From positions 1 through 44,039 of IMG/VR virus record IMGVR_UViG_3300005590_000043: a stretch of 44,039 nucleotides of DNA, one strand, 5' to 3'. Positions within the stretch are counted from its first letter, which is position 1. Each line of letters starts with the position of its first letter. The translations under genes and the position numbers were made by a program. The stretch comes from a virus. The notes beneath the pieces are model-generated. The model had not been told where the DNA came from. It saw only the letters and a program-made list of their open reading frames with translations, and did no database searches. This document shows, one piece after another, positions 8,729 through 15,414 of this stretch.

Positions 8729-9083
8729 TTTTGACCGGCCTTCCCTGGATTGTCCAAGAGGCTTGCGCCGGGTCCTGATCAATGGCTTGCACGGAATATG
8801 TCTGGCTCCGGATGGTGATAACGCTGTCCAGAGTGGGCGTGACAGTGACATCCTTCTGCAGGATGATCAGCTTGACGTCCGTGCTGGGGATGTTGGCCTG
8901 GGCCCGCTCATACGCCTTGTACTCCTCGACCATGCCTTTCGCTGCCGACGAGTTTTCAGCGCCCTCTGTCCAGCCGCCCTTGCCGTCAGGGACGAGGCCG
9001 GTATTGGAGATGGTCGCATCCAGAAGAAGTGGAGCAAAAACAGAGCCAAACACTTCCTTGAGGTCACCGTCCAGCAAGCCCAT
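8718..9083 (-). CDS. Head closure / connector protein
   Basis: A 121-residue protein from the ATG at 9083, beginning MGLLDGDLKEVFGSVFAPLLLDATI. That opening is familiar from phage head-tail joining proteins of the lambda FII/stopper slot. The rest is beta-rich, ending 'TYSVQAIDQDPAQASWTIQGR', a typical final strand pair. The longer frame from 9203 includes residues lying within the upstream gene, so the ATG at 9083 is preferred (two bases after that gene's stop). The role is inferred from opening and context. Confidence 0.7.
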   Translation of the reverse strand: MGLLDGDLKEVFGSVFAPLLLDATISNTGLVPDGKGGWTEGAENSSAAKGMVEEYKAYERAQANIPSTDVKLIILQKDVTVTPTLDSVITIRSQTYSVQAIDQDPAQASWTIQGRPVKNAD

Positions 9084-9084
9084 G

Positions 9085-9453
9085 TCAGCCCCCCAGTGCC
9101 AAAACGCCAGGATGATTGCGCTGAAGAAGATCGCGGAACCTCTGGCCATATGTGGTGAGAGCGTATGTCGTTGATGTGCTGCTTGAACCGGATTCACGCT
9201 CAAGCTCCAGAGAGCCGAGTTTCAGGCGCCGGAACCCCTGCAGCTGTGCGTCTCGCGTGGCCCCAAGGCCATCAAGTGTCAGCTCATGGGCGGCGTGGAG
9301 GTGCTCTGCTTCCTGACGGTAGGCCTCTATCCAGCTGTCATCCACGACAAGGCGCGCCCGGTCCAAAGCAGACGTGATGATCGCGTCATCGACATCCACA
9401 AAGACCGGAAAGCGCGCCTTGAACGTGGCGGCTGTGGCGGCGGTGTAAGCCAT
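9085..9453 (-). CDS. Head-tail adaptor, DUF4054 family
   Basis: This 122-residue protein has the DUF4054 pattern: 'TFKARFPVFVDVDDAIITSALDRARLVVDDSW' in the N-terminal half, an 'AHELTLDGLG' helix, and a C-terminal 'TTYGQRFRDLLQRN' helix. DUF4054 members are gp6-like connectors that bind the portal ring. The gene lies immediately downstream of the capsid block and upstream of the closure protein, the expected position. Confidence 0.9.
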   Translation of the reverse strand: MAYTAATAATFKARFPVFVDVDDAIITSALDRARLVVDDSWIEAYRQEAEHLHAAHELTLDGLGATRDAQLQGFRRLKLGSLELERESGSSSTSTTYALTTYGQRFRDLLQRNHPGVLALGG

Positions 9454-9456
9454 GGC

Positions 9457-9735
9457 CTATTTTCCAGTGCCGGAGCTTTTCGAGGTAGACGATTTTGCAT
9501 CGTCCTTGGTGTCAGAGGACGATTTGTCGTCTTTGGCAGGCTTGGACTGCTTGGAGTCCTCGTCTGGTGCCTCGACAATCTCGACACCAGACGCCTTGTG
9601 ATACTCAATTTGCGCTTTCGTAAGGCCGCCCTCAACATCAACAATTTCGGTCTTTCCGCGCTTCACCTCGTAAGTGCCGCCAAATACCTTGAAGACCTTG
9701 CCGCATGACGCGCCATTGGTAATTTCGTACTTCAT
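9457..9735 (-). CDS. Small protein with disordered Lys/Ser/Asp-rich tail, unknown
   Basis: A 92-residue protein. The first ~58 residues look folded (MKYEITNGASCGKVFKVFGGTYEVKRG then GGLTKAQIEYHKASG). The last ~35 are low complexity, with repeated K-S-S/K-D-D units. It follows the major capsid gene, separated by a strong hairpin (9756-9780). A minor head or neck accessory role is likely from position, but I do not recognise the family. Confidence 0.75.
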   Translation of the reverse strand: MKYEITNGASCGKVFKVFGGTYEVKRGKTEIVDVEGGLTKAQIEYHKASGVEIVEAPDEDSKQSKPAKDDKSSSDTKDDAKSSTSKSSGTGK

Positions 9736-9755
9736 GATTTCTGTCTCCGGATAGG

Positions 9756-9780
9756 GAGCGGGGGCTAGTAGCCCCCGCTC
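9756..9780 (-). repeat. Perfect 10-bp hairpin after the major capsid gene
   Basis: GAGCGGGGGC and GCCCCCGCTC form a perfect inverted repeat around a five-base loop, starting ten bases after the capsid stop. No T-tract follows on the minus strand, so it is more likely an RNA-stabilising or processing hairpin for the abundant capsid transcript than an efficient terminator. Confidence 0.7.
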
Positions 9781-9789
9781 ATGGTTTCA

Positions 9790-10809
9790 TCAGGTGTTGC
9801 CAACGGCCTTGCGCAGCACGTCCGGACGGGCGCACATATACAGCGGATAGCTGTACTGCTCGCCACGGGTCCATGCCTGGCGATCACGGTCAAGCACGTT
9901 GATCGCGTAAGTGTTGCGACCCAGCGTGTTGATGTATGGTCCGAACTCTGCCGGGGCCATCGCTTTCTTGAAGACGCCTCGCGCATTGACCGGGAAGAAC
10001 TTCGCCTCGTTGGGCGCAATTGCGACCGTCGAGTTGTCGTCCGTGCCGCGATAGTTGTGCCACACGATTCCGCCAAAGCGGAACATTCCGAAGGCGCTGT
10101 TCTCGCGCAGCTCTGCAGCTGCCGCCCAGTTCAGATAGGTCTTCTCGACATTCGGATGCTTAATCAAGTTGTCGTAGAAGGTATCTCCGGCAAGAGCGTG
10201 GACTTCCGTTTGCGGGGTGAAGGCGCCCTTGGAAGACCGCGCCATGCTGCGTGTAAGCGCGTGGCATTTGCCGCGAACATCAGTGGCATCTGTCGTCAAG
10301 GCGAAGTCAATGGCTGAAGGCTCAGAGATTCCGAACTCGGTAAAGTAGTTATACAGAACCGAAGTGCCATCAGCGTCCAGCAGCTTGCCTTGCAGGGCGC
10401 CGAGGCGGTGAAACTCATGGGTCAGTTCCATGTCGTCAATGACGCGAGCCATGCGGCGCATGTACTCTGCCTGCACCTGCATCAGCTCTGTTTCAGAGCC
10501 AAAGGCACGGATGCCCTGCAGTTCTTCCGCATAGAGCGTGAAGCCCTTCGCAAGACGCGTGGTCTGGAACGGCCGCGCAGAGCGGTTATCCTTGACCAGC
10601 TCTTCCGGCGGAGCCCCTGTTGGAGATGACGGGATCAGCGCGAGCTGTCCATTGCGCTCATCAATGAAGACTGTGCGGGTACGCACCGGCATGTCCTCAA
10701 AGATGCCAAGCTCACCCAGAAGCTGGGGCTTGTAGTCGATTTTTTCCACTGCGCCTGTCAACGAAACCATGTTGAAGGCGGAGCTGTTGAAGATATCCAT
10801 GGATGCCAT
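9790..10809 (-). CDS. Major capsid protein (lambda E family)
   Basis: A 339-residue protein, the usual length of the Phage_cap_E family (lambda gpE ~341). It starts 'MDIFNSSAFNMVSLTGAVEKIDYKPQLLGELGIF' and contains 'RTVFIDERNGQLALIPSSPTGAPPEE', both typical of the family's N-terminal arm. The C-terminal half has the A-domain pattern 'GIVWHNYRGT', 'FFPVNARGVF' and 'DRDRQAWTRGEQYSYPLYMCARPDVL'. It follows the decoration protein gene, as in lambda (D-E). It forms the HK97-fold head shell. The start at 10809 is preceded by AGAAGGAT. Confidence 0.95.
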   Translation of the reverse strand: MASMDIFNSSAFNMVSLTGAVEKIDYKPQLLGELGIFEDMPVRTRTVFIDERNGQLALIPSSPTGAPPEELVKDNRSARPFQTTRLAKGFTLYAEELQGIRAFGSETELMQVQAEYMRRMARVIDDMELTHEFHRLGALQGKLLDADGTSVLYNYFTEFGISEPSAIDFALTTDATDVRGKCHALTRSMARSSKGAFTPQTEVHALAGDTFYDNLIKHPNVEKTYLNWAAAAELRENSAFGMFRFGGIVWHNYRGTDDNSTVAIAPNEAKFFPVNARGVFKKAMAPAEFGPYINTLGRNTYAINVLDRDRQAWTRGEQYSYPLYMCARPDVLRKAVGNT

Positions 10810-10874
10810 GGTAAAAGATCCTTCTATGGGAAGGGCGCGCTTCTCAGCGGGCCAATTTGTGGAGCCAGGCTATG

Positions 10875-11255
10875 CTAGCGAACGATGATTCCCAGAGACG
10901 CAAGCGCAGTGTTCGCCGCAGCCTTGGCTGCGTCATCTGCGCCCGTCGCATAGGTGAGGTGTGCGCCAGTGACTTCGGCGTCACGGATGAACAGAGTGAC
11001 CTCATGATCAACGGCGGAGCCTGTTTCATTGACAAGCGTCTCGTAAAGTAGCGCCTGGTTCTGCAGATCGCCGGAAGCGAAGCTGAAGTCAGGGTTCACG
11101 TACTTTTCTTCGGACGTGTCATAGCCAAGGATGGCGCCCGCAGGAATCGTGCTGTTGGCTGGTACTGTAACCGTGCCTTTTGCGCGGGAGCGGTAGCCAT
11201 TGGCTTCCGAGACAATGAACTGCGCGTTACGTGCGCCTTCGGTAAGAGCGGCCAT
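10875..11255 (-). CDS. Head decoration protein (lambda D-like)
   Basis: This 126-residue protein begins 'LTEGARNAQFIVSEANGYRSR' and has 'VTVPANSTIPAGAILGYDTSE', the characteristic beginning of D-like decoration proteins. The C-terminus 'KAAANTALASLGIIVR' also fits (L-x-x-x-G-I-I/V-V-R ending). Position directly between protease/scaffold and the E-type capsid gene is as in lambda. It stabilises the expanded head. Confidence 0.9.
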   Translation of the reverse strand: MAALTEGARNAQFIVSEANGYRSRAKGTVTVPANSTIPAGAILGYDTSEEKYVNPDFSFASGDLQNQALLYETLVNETGSAVDHEVTLFIRDAEVTGAHLTYATGADDAAKAAANTALASLGIIVR

Positions 11256-11258
11256 GGA

Positions 11259-11795
11259 TTAGGCTCCTTTCTTCATGGGAACGCCAGCGCTATCAAAGAC
11301 TTTGCCGCCCCAGCCGTCCGGGCTGGATGGGGTAGAGCTTTCGATAGCGTCAGACAGAGGATTGGACTGCTTGGTGTCCGGCGTCAGGTGGTCGAACAGA
11401 GCGGAGATATATTCCTCGGACTTGTCCGCGACCTTCTCGTCACCGAGTTTTGCGGCCACCGCCTGCTTCTTGATTTCGGCGTTTTTCACACCATCCGTCT
11501 TCAGCTGCGGGGCAATGGTTTTCGCCTTGGCGACGATCTCGGCGCGGTCAGATGCCATCTGGTCGAGCTTGGCGTCGTCAAACTGCTTGGACTTCAGGTC
11601 TTCGATTTCAGCATCTTTCTTGCCGAGCTCGGTGTCCTTTGCCTTTGCGTCGGCTAGCGCCTTGTCGAGTTCGGCCTGCTTGGCAGCGAGGGCCTTGTCG
11701 GCATCGGCAAGCCATTTCTGGATTACAGGGGCCTGCGCTTCCGGCACATTGACCGGAAGGCCGTCCCTTACGATTTGAGTGGTCTTGTCGGTCAT
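11259..11795 (-). CDS. Nested scaffold protein (internal start in protease gene)
   Basis: Within the DUF2213 gene, an in-frame ATG at 11795 (MTDKTTQIVRDG) is preceded by AAAGGAAAGGAATCGG, a strong ribosome site, exactly at the junction of protease and coiled-coil parts. The product would be 178 residues of scaffold only, overlapping the C-terminal half of the full gene. This matches the lambda C/Nu3 arrangement, where a nested gene supplies excess scaffold. Expression is inferred from the ribosome site and domain boundary. Confidence 0.7.
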   Translation of the reverse strand: MTDKTTQIVRDGLPVNVPEAQAPVIQKWLADADKALAAKQAELDKALADAKAKDTELGKKDAEIEDLKSKQFDDAKLDQMASDRAEIVAKAKTIAPQLKTDGVKNAEIKKQAVAAKLGDEKVADKSEEYISALFDHLTPDTKQSNPLSDAIESSTPSSPDGWGGKVFDSAGVPMKKGA

Positions 11796-12380
11796 GACCG
11801 ATTCCTTTCCTTTGTGGTCTTCCACTACGGGGCTGGCGCCCCAGTTATGCGGATCGCCATCGCCGATCCTGCATTCCGAGCCAGCACGGCCGCGACTGAC
11901 TATGGCAATATGATCAGCCACAATCGCGGTCTGCCGCGCTTGATAAGGGGTACCGTCTGGGGCTACGCCGTCTTCCCAGACGATGTTCGTTGAGTAGCCG
12001 ACAGAAAGCTCACGCTTGCCGTCTTTCACGGCTTTCACGGCGTCGGCATCTGTAATCTTCAGGCCGATCTTAAGATACTCGCCATCACGGAGAACTTCGT
12101 CGCCAGTCGTGCCTTTAGCGAGCCTCGACCAATTCTCCGCATTGACCCCAGAGGCAGGATGGTCGAGCGTGATCGGGATTTTCGAAAAACTCTCCAGCGA
12201 GGTCTTGGAGAAGACTTCCGCCTCGTCACGGTAGACGTTCACGCGGTCGAGTTCCGGCCTGCCCATCTCGCTGCCAAGATAAGTCTGCACGCCTGTACGG
12301 GCGGTGCGCGCGTTGGCTTCGAGATAGCCGCGATCGTTCACTCGGGCGTCGCCGAGCGTTACACTGTCTGTGATTTTCAT
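11259..12380 (-). CDS. Prohead protease fused to scaffold (DUF2213)
   Basis: The protein has 373 residues. The N-terminal ~190 residues carry the DUF2213/HK97-like protease pattern: 'IPITLDHP' with the likely catalytic His, 'KRELSVGYS' with the likely catalytic Ser, and 'ADHIAIVSRGRAG'. After residue ~195 comes a charged coiled coil (AKQAELDKALADAKAKDTEL...) and a helical C-terminal end, as in capsid scaffolds. An in-frame internal start at 11795 would give the scaffold alone. It should guide shell assembly and then process the prohead. Confidence 0.9.
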   Translation of the reverse strand: MKITDSVTLGDARVNDRGYLEANARTARTGVQTYLGSEMGRPELDRVNVYRDEAEVFSKTSLESFSKIPITLDHPASGVNAENWSRLAKGTTGDEVLRDGEYLKIGLKITDADAVKAVKDGKRELSVGYSTNIVWEDGVAPDGTPYQARQTAIVADHIAIVSRGRAGSECRIGDGDPHNWGASPVVEDHKGKESVMTDKTTQIVRDGLPVNVPEAQAPVIQKWLADADKALAAKQAELDKALADAKAKDTELGKKDAEIEDLKSKQFDDAKLDQMASDRAEIVAKAKTIAPQLKTDGVKNAEIKKQAVAAKLGDEKVADKSEEYISALFDHLTPDTKQSNPLSDAIESSTPSSPDGWGGKVFDSAGVPMKKGA

Positions 12381-12392
12381 TATATTCTCCGT

Positions 12393-12707
12393 TCAGCGCC
12401 GGGAGCGCGCCCGCTTGCCGCCCAGCGGAACCGAAATGATGTCTTCATCCGACCAGCCACGCCGCGATCTATCGGCTATCACGTCCGCAGGTAGACCGCA
12501 TTTTTCAGCGATATCGCTTACATGATAAGTGCGGCCCGCCAAATTCACGGTTCTCGCATTTCTGGTGTTTCTGGCCTGCTCGCTTCTTGTCGCCCATCTG
12601 ACATTGCCGGGCTCATAATCACCATCAACGTCGACTCTATCAATGCTGTGATCCTCGGTGCGCCGCGTCCCCGAGATCGGGGCTGCGTCTGTGAACTTGG
12701 TTGTCAT
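12393..12707 (-). pseudogene. N-terminally truncated HNH/AP2-type homing endonuclease-like gene
   Basis: A 104-residue reading frame with 'HSIDRVDVDGDYEPGNVRWATRSEQARNTRNAR', the highly recognisable second half of AP2/HNH-type phage endonucleases (S-I-D-R-I-D-x-D-G-x-Y-x-P-x-N-x-R-W-A-T). It is followed by a small HTH-like segment ending 'RRGWSDEDIISVP'. The usual upstream part (the 'GRGI.VC..W..F..F..DMG' region) is absent; only ~17 unrelated residues precede it, and the neighbouring gene ends at 12709. It may be a remnant of a selfish endonuclease inserted in the head operon, or a shortened DNA-binding protein. Confidence 0.7.
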
Positions 12708-12708
12708 G

Positions 12709-13359
12709 TCATCTCCAGTGCTGGTCGATCCAGCGCTCGTCGAGCTCGTGCGGCTTGGAATCGCCGTGAAAATACACCACCCGCGCGTCCCCCAGGCCGT
12801 TTTGCTTTACGTGACCCTTGTAGGAGACCACCTGCCCCGGAAAGAGCTGGTCAATCACGGCATGGTCAAAGCGCCGGACCCAGACCATGTCATTCTGGCC
12901 ACGCCAGTTTGTGCCGATATGTCCGTGGCCCTCCGGCACCAGCGCCACACCGTTGCAGCACTGCGATGGATTGTATGGGTCAAGCGGAAGGGCGAATTTC
13001 TCTGCGCTCAGGCAGTAGTTTGCCAGATGGTCGACATTCCCCGTGACGATTGTGTCGAGGCCTACCAGGATCATGGGGCGGCCCAGCGTATAGGGTTCGA
13101 TACAATGCCCATAGTCAGGCTGGTCGGATGACAGGCGCAGCTGGCTGATGCTCTCGCTGAATGTCCGAAGCCTGTCCGTGAAGCAGATGAAATCAAACGG
13201 GGCAGTCAGGTTTCTGGAAAACCCGCGATAGAGGCGCTCCACCCATGTTTCGTTATAGGCCTGAGAGAAGCTGCGGCTGTGTTTGTTGCTGTCCCATAGA
13301 AGGGTGCAGACCGCCAGCCTAGCCAAAGCCACGCTCTGCCATGTACTGGCGACTGTCAT
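12709..13359 (-). CDS. Glycosyltransferase-like protein
   Basis: About 216 residues from the ATG at 13359; the true start is uncertain, since a GTG near 13335 and an earlier start at 13455 are also in frame. The features are 'RLAVCTLLWDSNKHS' at the start, 'FDFICFTD' and 'PMILVGLDTIVTGNVDHLA' (a D-x-x acidic metal-site-like stretch after a hydrophobic strand), then 'NGVALVPEGHG' and 'ARVVYFHGDSKPHEL' near the end. This is the pattern of phage-encoded GT-A-like enzymes that recognise nucleotide sugars. It overlaps the acyltransferase gene by 41 bases and belongs to a three-gene sugar cassette. The acceptor is unknown. Confidence 0.65.
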   Translation of the reverse strand: MTVASTWQSVALARLAVCTLLWDSNKHSRSFSQAYNETWVERLYRGFSRNLTAPFDFICFTDRLRTFSESISQLRLSSDQPDYGHCIEPYTLGRPMILVGLDTIVTGNVDHLANYCLSAEKFALPLDPYNPSQCCNGVALVPEGHGHIGTNWRGQNDMVWVRRFDHAVIDQLFPGQVVSYKGHVKQNGLGDARVVYFHGDSKPHELDERWIDQHWR

Positions 13360-13885
13360 CAAGTCCGGACCGGGCGAACCGAATGCGTTCCCGGCCCTCG
13401 TTTCTGATTGGGATGATGCGGCCGTTTCCGATCCAGACGTGATGGGCCGGAACATTTCCCGTCACCACGGAATTCGCGCCGATCATGGCGCCCTCTCCGA
13501 TATGAACGCCGGGAAGGATGACCGCGCCCGCCCCGATGCTGGCGCCATCCTCAATGATGACCGCCATGTCGTCGCCGCGATACCGGTCTATGTCAAATCC
13601 CGTCTTGTGAGCCCTTGGCCAGCGGTCATTACACAGCGTCACCTGTGGTCCGATGAAGACGTCATCGCCAACCCGAAACCCCGGTCCCATGGCCACATTG
13701 TGGCAGATGATTGTGCGGTCACCGATGGTCGAGCCATCCAGGCACGCACCAGTGGCGAGGTTGCAATCCTCCCCAACCACAGCGCCGCGAATGACGGAGG
13801 CGAACTGCCAGACCTTCGAGCGCGCACCAATCATTGCCCCTTCCACATGGGCCTTCGGGTGGATGAAGGCGTCTGGATGGATCAT
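13319..13885 (-). CDS. Hexapeptide-repeat acyltransferase (left-handed beta helix)
   Basis: This 188-residue protein consists of imperfect hexapeptide repeats (I/V-G-x-x-x-x), for example 'VEGAMIGARSKVWQFASVIRGAVVGEDCNLATGACLDGSTIGDRTII', 'VIIEDGASIGAGAVILPGVHIGEGAMIGANSVVTGNVP'. It has the NDRWPRAHKTG loop typical of sugar acetyltransferases of the WbbJ/WlbB type. It would transfer an acyl group to an amino or hydroxy sugar. It lies between a glycosyltransferase-like gene and a DUF115-like gene, suggesting joint action on a glycan. Whether the target is virion or host envelope cannot be told. Confidence 0.9.
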   Translation of the reverse strand: MIHPDAFIHPKAHVEGAMIGARSKVWQFASVIRGAVVGEDCNLATGACLDGSTIGDRTIICHNVAMGPGFRVGDDVFIGPQVTLCNDRWPRAHKTGFDIDRYRGDDMAVIIEDGASIGAGAVILPGVHIGEGAMIGANSVVTGNVPAHHVWIGNGRIIPIRNEGRERIRFARSGLDDSRQYMAERGFG

Positions 13886-13888
13886 ACC

Positions 13889-14092
13889 TCAACCTTTCCT
13901 TACCATCACCGGACCGCCTAAGATGGCAGCGACGGATAGCTGATGCGTGGGGACTGGACTGCCCCGTTTTCCGCTCTTGTCGTCGCGGGTGGGGGCTCTC
14001 AGGGGCACATAACCCTCATCAAGCCGGGCTGTTACCCATTCAGCGATTTCATTTGGAGTGGGCCTTGGCCGTTCATTTTCGATCTCCAGCAT
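13889..14092 (-). CDS. Small protein, unknown
   Basis: A 67-residue frame that overlaps the end of the upstream sugar gene by 20 bases and ends three bases before the acyltransferase start, so it fits the operon tiling. The N-terminal half 'TPNEIAEWVTARLDEGYVPLRAPTRDD' looks like a small helix-turn segment. The end is Gly/Val rich. No family was recognised. Confidence 0.55.
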   Translation of the reverse strand: MLEIENERPRPTPNEIAEWVTARLDEGYVPLRAPTRDDKSGKRGSPVPTHQLSVAAILGGPVMVRKG

Positions 14093-14681
14093 GAGGGGCT
14101 GTCTCCGGGGTTGGAAAGCACTTCAACGCTGAGTCTGGCGTGGCGTTGATGACGGTGCACTTGCCCGCCAGTCTCGCGGCCATGCGTTCAAGCGACGGGA
14201 TGAACTCGCTCTCGTAAAGGTGGGTATGGGTGGGGATCTGATGATCCTCGTGATAGTTGCCGGTCGGGCGCATGTCGAAGCCATGCAGGAAGATGGTGGC
14301 AGCGCCGAGCAGATAGGCGAGGTTCAGCGCCATTGCCCCGCCGGATGTGCCAGCCAGCCTGTCATGGCTTTCGCTGAGGTCCCCGAACTTGTCATGACCG
14401 ATCTCGATGACCGGCCATGGCGCATCGAATTCAGGGCCGTGGAATTGCCGGGCGACCCGGTACTCGCTGCGATTCTGGTCGAGCCTGCTGCGGTTCCATG
14501 TCCACCAGCGGCGATCCATGACGAACAGGATGTCAGCATCCGGGAAGAAATCGAGGCCCGCATTATTCACGGCGATGACGGCGTCAAGGCCAAGGTCTGC
14601 GGGCTCTAATGTATTCAGGCTGGGGCCGCCGCCAAGAATGTGGACCACCTCACCCTGGAAGAGGTCAGGCGGCAGGTGCAT
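14073..14681 (-). CDS. DUF115/MptE-like sugar-transferase family protein
   Basis: A 202-residue protein from the ATG at 14681, which overlaps the previous stop (TGATG). It opens 'VVHILGGGPSLNTLEPADLGLDAVIAVNNAGLDFFPDADILFVMD', the nucleotide-binding start of a family common in proteobacterial phages. It continues with 'AGTSGGAMALNLAYLLGAATIFLHGFDM' and 'HEDH'. The family is related to DUF115/6-hydroxymethylpterin-pyrophosphokinase-like and sialyltransferase-like folds. An enzymatic role on activated sugars is plausible but unproven. It is the first gene of the sugar cassette in transcription order. Confidence 0.75.
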   Translation of the reverse strand: MHLPPDLFQGEVVHILGGGPSLNTLEPADLGLDAVIAVNNAGLDFFPDADILFVMDRRWWTWNRSRLDQNRSEYRVARQFHGPEFDAPWPVIEIGHDKFGDLSESHDRLAGTSGGAMALNLAYLLGAATIFLHGFDMRPTGNYHEDHQIPTHTHLYESEFIPSLERMAARLAGKCTVINATPDSALKCFPTPETAPHAGDRK

Positions 14682-14983
14682 CACTTTCCCTCCAGCGCCG
14701 CGTGATAGGTCCGGTGCGCCTTGCGCGCCATGCGTCGATACTTGGCGATTTTGGACATGGCGCCCTCTTTGCCGGCTTCGGCGTTGGCCATGACCGTTTC
14801 CCACTTGTGGGTTCTGCGAGCACGGCCCTCTTCATTGTAGATGGCCTCTGCCATGCGATCGATAATCTGATCCATGGAGACCGGTGCAGCTTGTTCCTGC
14901 GCGATAAGGGAAGCGAGAGCGTCGACCTTCTCGTCAGATTTGAGTGCCTTGGCGAGCAGGTCTTTTGTGTCCAGTAGTTCCAT
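14681..14983 (-). CDS. Small helical protein, unknown
   Basis: A 100-residue, strongly helical protein (MELLDTKDLLAKALKSDEKVDAL... KIAKYRRMARKAHRTYHAAL), acidic at the start and basic at the end. It is coupled to the downstream sugar gene by a TGATG overlap and lies four bases from the upstream gene. No family was recognised. Confidence 0.65.
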   Translation of the reverse strand: MELLDTKDLLAKALKSDEKVDALASLIAQEQAAPVSMDQIIDRMAEAIYNEEGRARRTHKWETVMANAEAGKEGAMSKIAKYRRMARKAHRTYHAALEGK

Positions 14984-14986
14984 GTA

Positions 14987-15265
14987 TCACCCAATCTGTT
15001 TCAGGGCCGCTGGTGAAATCGTGATGCGCAGGCCGCCGGTTTCATCAATCTCGACAGCACCAAGCGGCTCCGGAGTCCGGGCTTCTGCGCCATCCGTCTG
15101 GGGAATATGCCGGATAATATGCGTGGCCATCGCCCTCAAATCGATATGGCCCTCGTACTCAATGGCGTGGCCCGCCTCATCCAGCGGGGCCATGTATCCA
15201 CTGCTCTCTGTCATCTGGGCGCTCAGGCCTTTTGACAAAAGCGTGGCAAGGTCCTCAAGGGTCAT
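14987..15265 (-). CDS. Small protein, unknown
   Basis: A 92-residue frame with start at 15265 overlapping the upstream 50-residue gene (ATGA). It contains 'TLEDLATLLSKGLSAQM' and 'HIDLRAMATHIIRHI', two short helices, then a beta-like 'GAVEIDETGGLRITISPAALKQIG'. It sits in the portal-to-protease interval. No family was recognised. Confidence 0.65.
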   Translation of the reverse strand: MTLEDLATLLSKGLSAQMTESSGYMAPLDEAGHAIEYEGHIDLRAMATHIIRHIPQTDGAEARTPEPLGAVEIDETGGLRITISPAALKQIG

Positions 15266-15414
15266 AGCTCGAACACGATCCTTCGCTCATCATATGTGAG
15301 CTGCAGATTCCACACGCGACACATCCAGTCGATTTTCGCAAATGAGTATTTGAGCAGTTCCGGCCTCACCAGCTTTCTGTCTTCTGCCGAAACCGACTTC
15401 CAATCATCAGTCAT
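15262..15414 (-). CDS. 50-residue protein, unknown
   Basis: A short gene from the ATG at 15414 (MTDDWKSVSAEDRKLVRPELL... YDERRIVFEL). It overlaps the MuF stop by eight bases and the next start by four. This perfect tiling between two genes, plus a biased, helix-forming composition, argues that it is real. An immunity partner for the adjacent ADP-ribosyltransferase domain is possible by position only. Confidence 0.6.
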   Translation of the reverse strand: MTDDWKSVSAEDRKLVRPELLKYSFAKIDWMCRVWNLQLTYDERRIVFEL

